DNA from: an uncultured Clostridia bacterium
GTDB taxonomy: Bacteria; Bacillota; Clostridia; Lachnospirales; Anaerotignaceae
Direction: 5' to 3'
DNA: 64,000 bases
Assembly (NCBI GenBank): GCA_910583755.1
Contig: CAJTZO010000009.1
Coordinates: forward strand, 1 to 64,000
Shown: positions 1 to 7,912 of the stretch, piece by piece
Position numbering within the stretch: position 1 is the first letter of the stretch
Layout: every line of letters starts with the position of its first letter
Translations under genes and position numbers: made by a program
The notes under the pieces: generated by a model
Database searches by the model: none
The model's input: the letters and a program-made list of their open reading frames with translations, nothing else
Told to the model about the DNA's origin: nothing

Positions 1-9
1 AAATTTCAT
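1..9 (-). CDS. 5' tip of a gene running off the left edge
   Basis: An ATG reads leftward from base 9 (ATG AAA TTT) and is preceded on the minus strand by GAGGAATTAC, a well-placed ribosome binding site. Only three codons lie inside the window, so the product cannot be identified. It would lie downstream of rpsI in the same direction, beyond the rpsI terminator. Confidence 0.35.
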
Positions 10-102
10 TGTAATTCCTCTTTTTCATTTCCTTCATTATTTACTTAACACCCTCAATTTTTCTTTTTTATAATTAATATTTCTTGCCTCTTTATTGCTT
101 AT

Positions 103-139
103 GGAAAGAAACCCCCAAGAATACAACATTCTTGAGGGT
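103..139 (-). terminator. Intrinsic terminator after rpsI
   Basis: An 11-bp stem (112-122 with 128-138, one wobble pair) with a 5-nt loop is followed on the minus strand by TTTCTTT. It lies 17 bases past the rpsI stop codon and ends the rplM-rpsI transcript. Confidence 0.85.
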
Positions 140-155
140 TTTGTGTTTTTGGAAA

Positions 156-548
156 TTATCTCTTACTAAATTGTGGTGCACGTCTAGCTGCTTTCAAGCC
201 GTACTTCTTTCTTTCTTTCATTCTTGGGTCACGTGTTAAGAAACCTGCTTTTTTCAAAGCTGGTCTATAATCTGCATCTGCTTCCAGCAAAGCTCTGGAA
301 ATGCCATGTCTGATTGCACCTGCTTGTCCTGTAAAGCCACCACCATATACATTAACCAGTACATCAAATTTTGCAGTTGTTTCTGTTAATTCCAATGGCT
401 GACGTACAATTAACTTTAATGTTTCCATACCAAAATAGTCATCAATATCTCTTTTATTGATTGTAATTTTACCGCTACCAGGCATTAAATATACTCTTGC
501 AACGGAAGATTTTCTTCTACCTGTACCATAATATCTAGCTGCTGCCAT
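156..548 (-). CDS. rpsI: 30S ribosomal protein S9
   Basis: S9 of the small ribosomal subunit; its C-terminal tail reaches the P-site tRNA. The 130-residue product has the family's usual length. It shows the N-terminal YYGTGRRKSSVARV block, the glycine-rich VNVYGGGFTGQAGAIRHG centre, and the basic C-terminus ending in FSKR that is typical of S9. The start is fixed by a GGAGGAAGCAAGT-type ribosome binding site. It is the second gene of the rplM-rpsI operon, 18 bases after rplM, and an intrinsic terminator follows it. No anomalies. Confidence 0.98.
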   Translation of the reverse strand: MAAARYYGTGRRKSSVARVYLMPGSGKITINKRDIDDYFGMETLKLIVRQPLELTETTAKFDVLVNVYGGGFTGQAGAIRHGISRALLEADADYRPALKKAGFLTRDPRMKERKKYGLKAARRAPQFSKR

Positions 549-566
549 ACTTGCTTCCTCCTTCTA

Positions 567-1004
567 TTAAAATTTCAGTTCCAACGCTTCTGGTTTTTGT
601 GCTGCATGTGCGTGCTCTGGACCAGCATAAACATGAAGTTTGCTAAACATTTTTCTACCCAGTGCATTTTTAGGAAGCATACCTTTTACAGCGTGTTTCA
701 AAACTTCTTCTGGTTTTTTTTCTAATTGTTGTTTCAGTGTAATTGTTTTTAATCCACCAACATAACCACTATGATGTGCATATATTTTTTGGTCTAATTT
801 TTTTCCTGTTACCACTACTTTTTCTGCATTGATAACGATAACATAGTCACCTGTATCAACATTTGGTGCATACATTGGTTTATTTTTTCCTCTCAAAACG
901 GTTGCAATTTCAGATGCTAAACGACCTAAGGTTTTGCCAGAAGCATCTACAACATACCATTTTCTTTCTACATCAGCGATTTTCGCTATGTATGTTGTTC
1001 TCAT
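567..1004 (-). CDS. rplM: 50S ribosomal protein L13
   Basis: L13 is an early-assembly protein of the large subunit. The 145-residue length and the blocks WYVVDASGKTLGRLAS, ILRGKNKP-like VLRGKNKPMYAPNVD, and the C-terminal KLHVYAGPEHAHAAQKPE are all family hallmarks. The start follows GGGAGGTAAAACAGT. It is the first gene of the rplM-rpsI operon. Its 5' untranslated region of about 155 nt carries a long-range 10-bp helix and probably mediates autogenous control of L13/S9, as known for L13 leaders of Firmicutes. truA lies upstream in the same direction but in a separate transcript. Confidence 0.98.
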   Translation of the reverse strand: MRTTYIAKIADVERKWYVVDASGKTLGRLASEIATVLRGKNKPMYAPNVDTGDYVIVINAEKVVVTGKKLDQKIYAHHSGYVGGLKTITLKQQLEKKPEEVLKHAVKGMLPKNALGRKMFSKLHVYAGPEHAHAAQKPEALELKF

Positions 1005-1162
1005 ACTGTTTTACCTCCCTTATTCTATTTGACCCTTTGACTTTATATATTACTATGGGAAAGCAACATATAATCTCCATTATGACAAAGCATAACTTAT
1101 TAGGTCCCACTGTGAAACTTATATTTAAAGCTAAAAAGCTCTAAAGTCAAATCAATACAACG
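1005..1162 (-). promoter_or_regulatory. L13-type ribosomal protein leader of rplM-rpsI
   Basis: The 5' untranslated region of rplM. A perfect 10-bp helix can form between 1142-1151 and 1036-1045, closing about 90 nt that contain a small AGCT-TTTT-AGCT hairpin (about 1127-1138). Position and architecture match the L13 leader family of low-GC Gram-positives, which binds L13 and represses the operon. I inferred the class from gene context and the closing stem rather than from a covariance model. Confidence 0.6.
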
Positions 1163-1168
1163 CTAATT

Positions 1169-1197
1169 ATTATATAATAAAAAAGAAGCATTGTCAA
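1169..1197 (-). promoter_or_regulatory. Consensus sigma-A promoter of rplM-rpsI
   Basis: The minus strand reads TTGACA (1192-1197), a 17-nt spacer, then TATAAT (1169-1174). This is a perfect match to the vegetative consensus. Transcription should start near 1161, which gives rplM a leader of about 155 nt. Confidence 0.9.
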
Positions 1198-1293
1198 TTA
1201 TAATTTAAAATATTTAAGACAATCATTTATTTTAGTTGCAGAGAACTTTTTTTCTTGTAAAAAATCCCTTCAGACCACTTCACTAAATTTTTT

Positions 1294-2040
1294 TCAAAAA
1301 AGCTTATAATATATTTCTAAAAGAGTCAAACCCTTTGCAGGGGCTGTCACGCCTGCTTTTGTCCTATCTTTACTTTCTATAATAATAGGAATATCTTCTA
1401 CTTTTTTCTTTCCTTTTCCCACTTCCAGCAATGTCCCTGCAATAATTCTAACCATATGATATAAAAAGCCATCTCCTGTAATTTTAATGGTTACAAAAGA
1501 GTCCTTTTTTTCTACTACACAATCAAAAATGGTTCTGACAGTTGTACTTACTTGACTTCCTGCTGCACAAAAGCATTGAAAGTCATGGGTTCCTATTAAA
1601 TAGTTTGCTGCCTGATTCATAGAAAGTATGTCCAACTTTTCATGAACAAATACACTATTTTTTCTAAAAATCGGGTTGGGAAAATCATCATGATAATACA
1701 TATAGCAATACGTTTTTTTGATACAATCATACCTTGGATGAAATTGTTTTTCCACTTCTTCAGCCTTTCTCACAACAATATCTTCCGGTAAAAAAGAACG
1801 TATCGCAAACGGAATTTTTTCTGTTGGAATGGAAGTTTTTACATCAATCGTTGCTCTTTGTCCCAGTGCATGAACACCAGTATCTGTTCTGCTTGCACCA
1901 ATGATTTCACAATCCATTTGAAAAAGTGCCTTACAAGCATTTTCAAGGGTTTCCTCTACTGTTTTAACCCCATTTTTTTGTTTTTGCCACCCACAATATT
2001 CTGTACCATCATAAGCCACTGTTAACAATATTTTTTTCAT
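1294..2040 (-). CDS. truA: tRNA pseudouridine(38-40) synthase TruA
   Basis: Converts uridines 38-40 of the tRNA anticodon stem to pseudouridine. The catalytic aspartate lies in GASRTDTGVHALGQ (Asp53 in the 248-residue product). The N-terminus MKKILLTVAYDGTEYCGWQ and the later FLYHMVRIIAGTLLEVGKGK are classic TruA motifs. The frame is open 21 codons further upstream, but the start at 2040 is chosen because family homology begins at MKKILL and GGTGATAA lies just before it. That start sits 5 bases after the ecfT stop, so truA is the last gene of the ecfA1-ecfA2-ecfT-truA operon, in the same order as in Bacillus subtilis. Confidence 0.97.
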   Translation of the reverse strand: MKKILLTVAYDGTEYCGWQKQKNGVKTVEETLENACKALFQMDCEIIGASRTDTGVHALGQRATIDVKTSIPTEKIPFAIRSFLPEDIVVRKAEEVEKQFHPRYDCIKKTYCYMYYHDDFPNPIFRKNSVFVHEKLDILSMNQAANYLIGTHDFQCFCAAGSQVSTTVRTIFDCVVEKKDSFVTIKITGDGFLYHMVRIIAGTLLEVGKGKKKVEDIPIIIESKDRTKAGVTAPAKGLTLLEIYYKLF

Positions 2041-2045
2041 CTTTA

Positions 2046-2870
2046 TCACCATAAAAAAGGCAGTTGTGTTGCTGCAAAACGAAGTGAAATTAGTGCAATA
2101 CAATAGACTGCCAATAATATAACCGCTTTATAATCGGAAGATTTTAATACCATGACATTCATTCTTGTTCTGTTTTCATCTCCATGATAACATCTTGCCT
2201 CCATTGCCATAGCCAATTCATCCGCTCTGCGAAAAGCAGAAATAAACAAAGGTACCAAAATAGGAATTAAACTCTTTGCCCTTTGCAACAGATTTCCACT
2301 GTCAAAGTCTGCGCCTCTTGCCTGCTGCGCTTTCATAATTTTATCAGTTTCATCTAAAAGTGTCGGAATAAAGCGTAATGCAATTGTCATCATCATTGCA
2401 ATTTCATGTGCAGGAACCCCTATTTTTTTAAAAGGTTTTAATAAATATTCGATACCATCTGTCAACTGTATGGGAGTTGTTGTCAGTGTCAAAATAGAGG
2501 AACCAATGACAAGCAAGATGATACGAACGCACATTTTAATTGCCATTAAAATTCCCTCTATCGTAACAGTAAAAATACCCCATTCAAACAAAATATGCTC
2601 TCCTCTTGTCATAAAAACATTAATGAATGCTGTAAATAGTATAATAATGAGTAGTCCTTTAATTCCTTTTAACATAAATTTTAAAGGAACTTTTGATGTT
2701 TTAATAACGGCTGCCATGCACAACACTACAAAAATATAACCTGTAAAGGTATTAACAAAAAATAAGGTCAAAATAAATAAAAAGGTAATCATTAGCTTTA
2801 CCCTTGCATCCATATGATGGATAGGAGAATTGATAGGATAATACTGTCCTATGGTAATATCACGAATCAT
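2046..2870 (-). CDS. ecfT: ECF transporter transmembrane protein EcfT
   Basis: The scaffold membrane subunit of group II energy-coupling-factor transporters, which links the two EcfA ATPases to exchangeable S components for vitamins and metals. The 274-residue product has several hydrophobic segments (about 28-60, 64-85, 100-125, 245-270). The long cytoplasmic coupling region carries the two expected small-residue motifs, QQARGADF and AMEARCYHG. It overlaps the end of ecfA2 by 11 bases, indicating coupled translation. No S component is present in this window, so substrate specificity cannot be told. Confidence 0.95.
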   Translation of the reverse strand: MIRDITIGQYYPINSPIHHMDARVKLMITFLFILTLFFVNTFTGYIFVVLCMAAVIKTSKVPLKFMLKGIKGLLIIILFTAFINVFMTRGEHILFEWGIFTVTIEGILMAIKMCVRIILLVIGSSILTLTTTPIQLTDGIEYLLKPFKKIGVPAHEIAMMMTIALRFIPTLLDETDKIMKAQQARGADFDSGNLLQRAKSLIPILVPLFISAFRRADELAMAMEARCYHGDENRTRMNVMVLKSSDYKAVILLAVYCIALISLRFAATQLPFLW

Positions 2871-3726
2871 ATTTTGCTTCCCCCTTCAACAAAGTATATA
2901 ATGCCTTTACTGCTTCCCCTACCGTATAAATATCTTCTGGTAAAATATACCCTTTTTCTCTTAAAGCAGTCAAAACATAACTAATTTGTGGTGCTGCTAG
3001 TCCTATTTTTTCCAACTCTTTGACATGTGCAAATACTTCCTTTGGTGTACCCATCATAGCAACTTTTCCTTTTTCCATAACAATAAGCCTATCCACTAAT
3101 TTTGCTACATCTTCCATACTATGGGATACAAGGATAATAGTAATTCCCCTTTCTTTATGAAGTTGTTGAATAGCATATAAAATTTCATCTCTACCTTTTG
3201 GGTCTAAGCCTGCTGTTGGCTCGTCCAATATTAATACTTCTGGATTCATAGCAAGTACACCAGCAATGGCAACTCGTCTTTTTTGTCCTCCTGATAATTC
3301 AAAAGGGGATTTTTCATATACACTTTCCGAAAGACCTACCATTTGCAATGCTTCTTTAACTCTTTTGTCAATTTCTTCTGCTGATAATTTCATATTGGTT
3401 GGACCAAAAGCAACATCTTTGTAAACTGTCATTTCAAAAAGCTGATGCTCTGGATATTGAAAAGCAAGTCCAATCCTTTGCCGTACTTCTTTTAATTTTG
3501 CTTTATCTTTGTGTATATTTTCACCATCCAGTATAATTTCTCCTGCTGTGGGGGAAATGGTACCATTCAAATGTTGTATCAAAGTAGACTTTCCAGAGCC
3601 TGTATGACCAATCAATCCAACAAATTCCCCTTTTTCTATTTCTATATTAATATCATGCAAAGCAATTTTTTCAAATATTGTATCTGGGTTATAAACATGG
3701 GTTAAATGGTTGATTTTAATTGACAT
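2860..3726 (-). CDS. ecfA2: ECF transporter ATPase EcfA2
   Basis: Second ATPase of the energy-coupling-factor module. The 288 residues hold a Walker A motif GHTGSGKST (40-48), a Q-loop region FQYPEHQLF, the ABC signature LSGGQKRR (about 144-151) and Walker B VLILDEPTAGLDP (164-176), with a switch His in ILVSHSMEDV. I assign A2 from gene order (ecfA1-ecfA2-ecfT) and the AGLDP form of the D-loop. It overlaps the ecfA1 end by 25 bases and the ecfT start by 11, so the three genes are translationally coupled. Confidence 0.95.
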   Translation of the reverse strand: MSIKINHLTHVYNPDTIFEKIALHDINIEIEKGEFVGLIGHTGSGKSTLIQHLNGTISPTAGEIILDGENIHKDKAKLKEVRQRIGLAFQYPEHQLFEMTVYKDVAFGPTNMKLSAEEIDKRVKEALQMVGLSESVYEKSPFELSGGQKRRVAIAGVLAMNPEVLILDEPTAGLDPKGRDEILYAIQQLHKERGITIILVSHSMEDVAKLVDRLIVMEKGKVAMMGTPKEVFAHVKELEKIGLAAPQISYVLTALREKGYILPEDIYTVGEAVKALYTLLKGEAKYDS

Positions 3727-4562
3727 ATCGCACCTACCATTTCTTCTATCGTTAAAATATCCTCTGCAATGGGAATACCCATTTTTTTCAGTTCATAGGC
3801 TGTTTCTGTTACCTGTGGTACATCAAGCCCGTAACTTTTTAAGGTTTCTACTTGTGGAAATACTTCTTTTGGGGTTCCTTCTAACACCATATTGCCATCA
3901 TCTATCACAAAAACTTTTTCTGCTCTGACTGCCTCATCCATATAATGCGTGATTAATACAATCGTCATTCCTTCTTCCCGATTAAGGCGTAATATGGTAT
4001 CCATAACATCTTTCCTGCCCACGGGGTCTAACATAGCTGTCGGCTCATCAAATACAATACATTCCGGTTTCATGGCGAGTACACCAGCAATCGCAATTCT
4101 TTGTTTTTGTCCACCGGATAGTTTCGAAGGGGTATGCTCTTTATATTCCAACATTCCAACAGCACTTAACGATTCATCCACTCTTTTTCTTATTTCTTCA
4201 GAAGGTACACCCATATTTTCAGGACCAAAGGCAATATCTTCTTCCACTACAGTTGCAACTAACTGATTGTCAGGGTTTTGAAATACCATTCCAGCACTTT
4301 GTCGAACATCCCAAAGAAGTTCTTCTTTTTGGGTATCATAACCATTGACCCATAAAACGCCTTCTGTTGGACGTACTAAAGCATTGATATGTTTTGCAAA
4401 AGTGGATTTTCCAGACCCATTATGTCCTAATACTGCAACAAAACTGCCCTTTTCAATCGTTAAATTCACATGGTTTAGTGCTAATATTTTTTCCTGCTTT
4501 GTGCCTTTTTCTGTCTCTATTACCTTGATATATTCATAAGACAGATTTTCAGCTTTTATCAT
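3702..4562 (-). CDS. ecfA1: ECF transporter ATPase EcfA1
   Basis: First ATPase of the energy-coupling-factor module, forming a heterodimer with EcfA2. Walker A is GHNGSGKST near residue 50, the signature is LSGGQKQR and Walker B is CIVFDEPTAMLDP, with the switch His in VLITHYMDEA. An ATG two codons further upstream (4568) is in frame, but the second ATG at 4562 has a better-spaced GTGGGAG ribosome binding site. It is the first gene of the operon, behind a probable promoter at 4623-4651. In Bacillus rplQ lies directly upstream; here three plus-strand accessory genes intervene. Confidence 0.95.
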   Translation of the reverse strand: MIKAENLSYEYIKVIETEKGTKQEKILALNHVNLTIEKGSFVAVLGHNGSGKSTFAKHINALVRPTEGVLWVNGYDTQKEELLWDVRQSAGMVFQNPDNQLVATVVEEDIAFGPENMGVPSEEIRKRVDESLSAVGMLEYKEHTPSKLSGGQKQRIAIAGVLAMKPECIVFDEPTAMLDPVGRKDVMDTILRLNREEGMTIVLITHYMDEAVRAEKVFVIDDGNMVLEGTPKEVFPQVETLKSYGLDVPQVTETAYELKKMGIPIAEDILTIEEMVGAICQLKSTI

Positions 4563-4622
4563 TTCCATACTCCCACCGCCTGTTAAAATAGTCTATGGCA
4601 AAATATGCTCACAGCTAGAAAT

Positions 4623-4651
4623 AGTATACGGTATTCCTTGTGAAAAAGCAA
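4623..4651 (-). promoter_or_regulatory. Probable promoter of the ecfA1-ecfA2-ecfT-truA operon
   Basis: The minus strand reads TTGCTT (4646-4651), a 17-nt spacer, then TATACT (4623-4628). The -10 is strong and the -35 weak. It lies about 60 bases upstream of ecfA1. Confidence 0.55.
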
Positions 4652-4658
4652 TCAAAAA

Positions 4659-4691
4659 CAGGAATTACTTAAAATATTCTTACAATTCCTG
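4659..4691. repeat. Inverted repeat between divergent ecfA1 and 4767 genes
   Basis: The 8-bp arms CAGGAATT (4659-4666) and AATTCCTG (4684-4691) are perfect inverse complements separated by 17 nt. The repeat lies between the divergent promoters, just upstream of the ecf -35. It could be an operator or a fortuitous AT-rich palindrome; there is no further evidence. Confidence 0.4.
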
Positions 4692-4766
4692 TATCCATTC
4701 GATGAAATAAAAGGAATATGCTATACTATTTGTATCATACTTTAGGATAACTTGTGAGGTGATACT

Positions 4767-5858
4767 ATGAAAAAAATACTATTATCAATTATTTTAGTTA
4801 TTTTACTTACAGTTTCTGTATTTGCAGAAGAACACATTCCCTATTTTATTTACAACCTCAATGGGCATGATATTGCTATGCAAACAGACGATTATTCTGA
4901 ATATTTAGAAGAATACCAAGCACGCCAAACAACACAAACACTTTGTAACCTACCTTATGGAAATACTATAGTTATTGATACAAAAGGTGTTTTTCGCTCC
5001 CATGATGCCATTTCCCTTTGTCCAGAATATATCAAAATAAAAGAATCAGAAGCTGGTAGTCTAAAAAAGGGAGATTCCATTTATTTTTATATTGATAAAG
5101 GAACATTTTTAAAAAATGTTGTTTTGTTAACACAAGGAAATATAAAAGCATCTGCTATCGGAGAAGGAAACCGTATTAAATTAGAAATACAAGAAGAAAG
5201 TACAGAAGCGTCTGAAATCACATTATCTCATATTATAATCATGGCAGGGGGCGAAAATAAAAGTAGTACAGAAAAAAAAGAATTTTGTCTTTCTGCAAAA
5301 TATGTTAGTGATAATTTTACAAAAGAAATGGTTTTAAACCCTCGTTTTGCTACTATGGAATGGAATAATGTTATGTGTATAGAACATAGTTTTCCTTATT
5401 TTGAAGGACAATTATCTTTTCAAAATGGCAGTTCAAATTTTATCTTAAATGATAATACTTTTTCCTCTTTACAGCCTACTTATAAAAAGCAAAATTATCT
5501 AATGGTTCCCATTCGTTCCCTTGTACATGGTATTATGTTAAATAACATTTATGCTACTCAATATCAATATAATGAAGCTAAAGCTAGGGAATATACGACA
5601 TTCGAATGGAATGCAGAAAACCAGTCTTCAATTATGAAGTATGGTTTTGGCATCACAACTTTTCAAAGTGGCTCCAATATCGTCACTATAGAATATAGTA
5701 AAGATGATATTAGAAAAATAATTTTACCTGTTGCAATAGAAATGAAAAATAATACTTTATATATCCCATTATCTACCTCTGCACTAAGAATATTTTTTCC
5801 TTATGATGTTTCTACTTATTGGGATATTACTACAGAAACAATATATATTGAAGTATAA
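4767..5858 (+). CDS. Secreted protein with C-terminal copper-amine-oxidase-like stalk domain
   Basis: A 363-residue exported protein. The signal peptide is MKKILLSIILVILLTVSVFA with likely cleavage before EEH. The middle (about 25-220) is not recognisable. The C-terminal 130 residues (YLMVPIRSLVHGIMLNN through WDITTETIYIEV) resemble the copper amine oxidase N-terminal-like stalk domain common in clostridial surface proteins. This is a fold-level resemblance, not evidence of amine oxidase activity. The start follows GAGGTGATACT. It is divergent from ecfA1 and is the first of three plus-strand genes interrupting the rplQ-ecfA1 neighbourhood. Confidence 0.75.
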   Translation: MKKILLSIILVILLTVSVFAEEHIPYFIYNLNGHDIAMQTDDYSEYLEEYQARQTTQTLCNLPYGNTIVIDTKGVFRSHDAISLCPEYIKIKESEAGSLKKGDSIYFYIDKGTFLKNVVLLTQGNIKASAIGEGNRIKLEIQEESTEASEITLSHIIIMAGGENKSSTEKKEFCLSAKYVSDNFTKEMVLNPRFATMEWNNVMCIEHSFPYFEGQLSFQNGSSNFILNDNTFSSLQPTYKKQNYLMVPIRSLVHGIMLNNIYATQYQYNEAKAREYTTFEWNAENQSSIMKYGFGITTFQSGSNIVTIEYSKDDIRKIILPVAIEMKNNTLYIPLSTSALRIFFPYDVSTYWDITTETIYIEV

Positions 5859-6105
5859 ACTAGGATTTTAGTTTGTGAATAAAATCTTTTTTGTGAATTT
5901 TGTTCACTCCTGTAAACCCTTTCTAAAAAATCAGTGTTTTTCCTGCTATGAAGCTTCTATACACAAAAAATTATCAAGAAAAAGGCTTATACCTGCTCAA
6001 TTATAAAAATATTTCACCCTTGCTTTATTTATATAACTGATATATTATAATAAATAGATGTTTATATTATTCTCAATAAATAAGAATAACATAGGGGGGA
6101 TAAAA

Positions 6106-6714
6106 ATGAAAATTATAAAAGAATGGTTCCATGAGGGATTAGGAAAAATCGCTTGTGCAGAACAAAGAGCTTATCAAGGAAAAATGGTTGGTGCAGAAGA
6201 AAAAAGTGATGAAAGGTTTCATCTTTTTGGAAGAAAAGAAAAAATAAAGTTTCTTTCCAAAGAGCCAAAGCTTTATAATGTTATGTTTTCTTTTTTTCCA
6301 ACTTCTGATGAAGAATTGGAAGATATTTTTTATAACAGAACTCCAGAAACACAAGAAGAATATAAAAACTATATATTCATTTATCAGTCTCTTTTGAACT
6401 CCATAGAAACGATTGAAAAAGACTTATTAAAATATTGTCAGGAAGAATTTCAAGAAGACTATTTTCAATATTTTTGTTACCATTTTGTAGATGAAGATTT
6501 GCCTACATGGAAAGAAACAAAAGACTTATATGATTATTTTGAAATCATAGAAATTGATATTTTTCCAGAATTTTATCAAATTATCTTAAAATCAAAGTTG
6601 GTATACGAAGATATTTTATTAGTAGGGATACCAGAATATGACCCTATTCATTTAAATTGTATTAATATGGAAAAAGAATCAAAACCTGTTGCTTTGTGGG
6701 AAAACTGGTATTAA
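6106..6714 (+). CDS. Hypothetical protein, first of a tandem paralogous pair
   Basis: A 202-residue, acidic and aromatic-rich soluble protein of unknown function. There is no signal peptide or membrane segment. The frame opens upstream at 6058, but the start at 6106 follows a strong AGGGGGGATAAAA site. It shares clear homology with the next gene: both have a KEKxKFLSKE block, a YxxFxxSLExIEK-like helix and a C-terminal segment of the form DxLPxxxxxxxLxxYxxxxxIxIxxExY. The organisation (small, tandem, diverged duplicates) is like many immunity or toxin-associated families, but nothing here proves such a role. Confidence 0.65.
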   Translation: MKIIKEWFHEGLGKIACAEQRAYQGKMVGAEEKSDERFHLFGRKEKIKFLSKEPKLYNVMFSFFPTSDEELEDIFYNRTPETQEEYKNYIFIYQSLLNSIETIEKDLLKYCQEEFQEDYFQYFCYHFVDEDLPTWKETKDLYDYFEIIEIDIFPEFYQIILKSKLVYEDILLVGIPEYDPIHLNCINMEKESKPVALWENWY

Positions 6715-6722
6715 TATGGTAA

Positions 6723-7277
6723 GTAGGTGAATATTATCATAAGGAATTGGGAACCATCGTTTGCTGTGTATCAGACAATGAATCAGACAATAATGGTAAT
6801 TATTGGTGTAAAAAGGAAAAATTAAAGTTTCTTTCTAAAGAACTGCAAAACATTCATATTTTATTTGACCTTTATAATCGCGACAGCAATTATCAAAGAA
6901 TTAAAAAATGCAAAAAGGCATTACAAGAAGAAGAAAAAATAATTGAAAATTATCAATTATTTATAAAATCCTTGGAAAAAATTGAAAAATTCTGCTTGTT
7001 GTCTTTTCAAAATGGAGATAGGCATTTTCATGATTATTATTATTCAATAATGGATTATGAATTGCCAAAAGTACATACGATAGAAGAACTATGCCAATAT
7101 GTTAAAGTGGTACAAGTCTATATTTCAAGTGAATGTTATGAAGTAAGATTGCAATTTTTATATTCTCCAGTGGATACCATAATCCATGGACACTTAAATG
7201 ATAATGGTAAACCAGAAATGGGCATCAAATCAGCAAAGGATTTCATTGGAGTAAACACCATAATAGAAACAAAATAA
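6723..7277 (+). pseudogene. Second paralogue, probably with a damaged 5' end
   Basis: This reading frame is homologous to the 6106-6714 product along almost its whole length. The similarity begins at residues GEYYHKELGTIVCC, encoded from 6726, which match EWFHEGLGKIACA of the first copy. However, an in-frame TAA stands at 6720-6722 and no ATG or GTG precedes the homology. An ATG at 6716 opens in another frame (M V S R, stop) and would join the homologous frame after a one-base shift near 6726. Either this copy is a 5'-frameshifted pseudogene, or it is translated from the weak TTG at 6747 as a 176-residue shortened protein. It ends just before the shared terminator with rplQ. Confidence 0.6.
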
Positions 7278-7315
7278 CCTTTTAAGCGCAAAGTTTTAAC
7301 TTTACTAACAAAATA

Positions 7316-7342
7316 AAAGCCCTAGCAATAAACTAGGGCTTT
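7316..7342. terminator. Bidirectional terminator between 6723-7277 and rplQ
   Basis: A perfect 10-bp stem AAAGCCCTAG (7316-7325) / CTAGGGCTTT (7333-7342) with a 7-nt loop lies between two convergent genes. It is flanked by T-rich sequence on the plus side (TTTGTTTT) and on the minus side (TTTTATTTTG), so it can end both transcripts. It is the terminator of the S10-spc-alpha cluster. Confidence 0.9.
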
Positions 7343-7345
7343 GTT

Positions 7346-7888
7346 TTATACTAATTCAATGATAACTTCAGGAGCACCATCGCCTTTTCTCATACCAATT
7401 TTAATGATTCTGGTATATCCACCTTTACGGTCAGCATATTTTGGAGCGATTTCGTCAAAAAGTTTTGCAGCCATATCCACTTTTTTGGTCAAGCTTCTTC
7501 TCTTTTTGCCATCTTTTGGTACTTCTGTTACAGGATAAAGTACACTCAAAATTTGACGTCTTGCATTCAATCTTGATGGTTTATCCTTTTTGATTGTTTT
7601 TTTCTTTTCTTCATAAATAGTTACTTTTTTACCATTTACAATTTCTTTTACACGTTTGCCATTGGCATCTTTTTTCGCAACTTTTGCCATTACTTCTACT
7701 TCTTCAAAGTTGTCTTTTTCTTTCACAGCCAATGTAATCAATTTTTCTGCAATTCTTCTTACTTCTTTTGCTCTTGTTTCTGTTGTTTTAATTTTACCAT
7801 GATATAATAAATTTGTTACTTGGTTTCTTAAAAGCGCTTTTCTTTGTGATGATGTGCGTCCAAGTTTTCTGTAACCAGATGCATGCAT
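7346..7888 (-). CDS. rplQ: 50S ribosomal protein L17, extended form
   Basis: L17 of the large subunit. The ends match the family well (MHASGYRKLGRTSSQRKALLRN at the N-terminus, GGYTRIIKIGMRKGDGAPEVIIELV at the C-terminus). The product is 180 residues, against about 120 in Bacillus. The excess is a lysine-rich insertion at roughly residues 57-105, between the ITLAVK and LNARRQ blocks. The start at 7888 is fixed by AGGAGGATACAGATT; an upstream in-frame extension lacks a site. It is the last gene of the ribosomal cluster, separated from rpoA by a structured 93-nt spacer. Confidence 0.97.
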   Translation of the reverse strand: MHASGYRKLGRTSSQRKALLRNQVTNLLYHGKIKTTETRAKEVRRIAEKLITLAVKEKDNFEEVEVMAKVAKKDANGKRVKEIVNGKKVTIYEEKKKTIKKDKPSRLNARRQILSVLYPVTEVPKDGKKRRSLTKKVDMAAKLFDEIAPKYADRKGGYTRIIKIGMRKGDGAPEVIIELV

Positions 7889-7912
7889 AATCTGTATCCT
7901 CCTTGTAATCGC

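Noticed and set aside
863..1144. Plus-strand 93-codon frame across the rplM start
   Set aside because: Antisense of rplM and its leader; no ribosome binding site and low-complexity residues.
1205..1293. Terminator after truA
   Set aside because: Only an A/T palindrome (TTTTTTGAAAAAA) without a GC stem was found; too weak to call.
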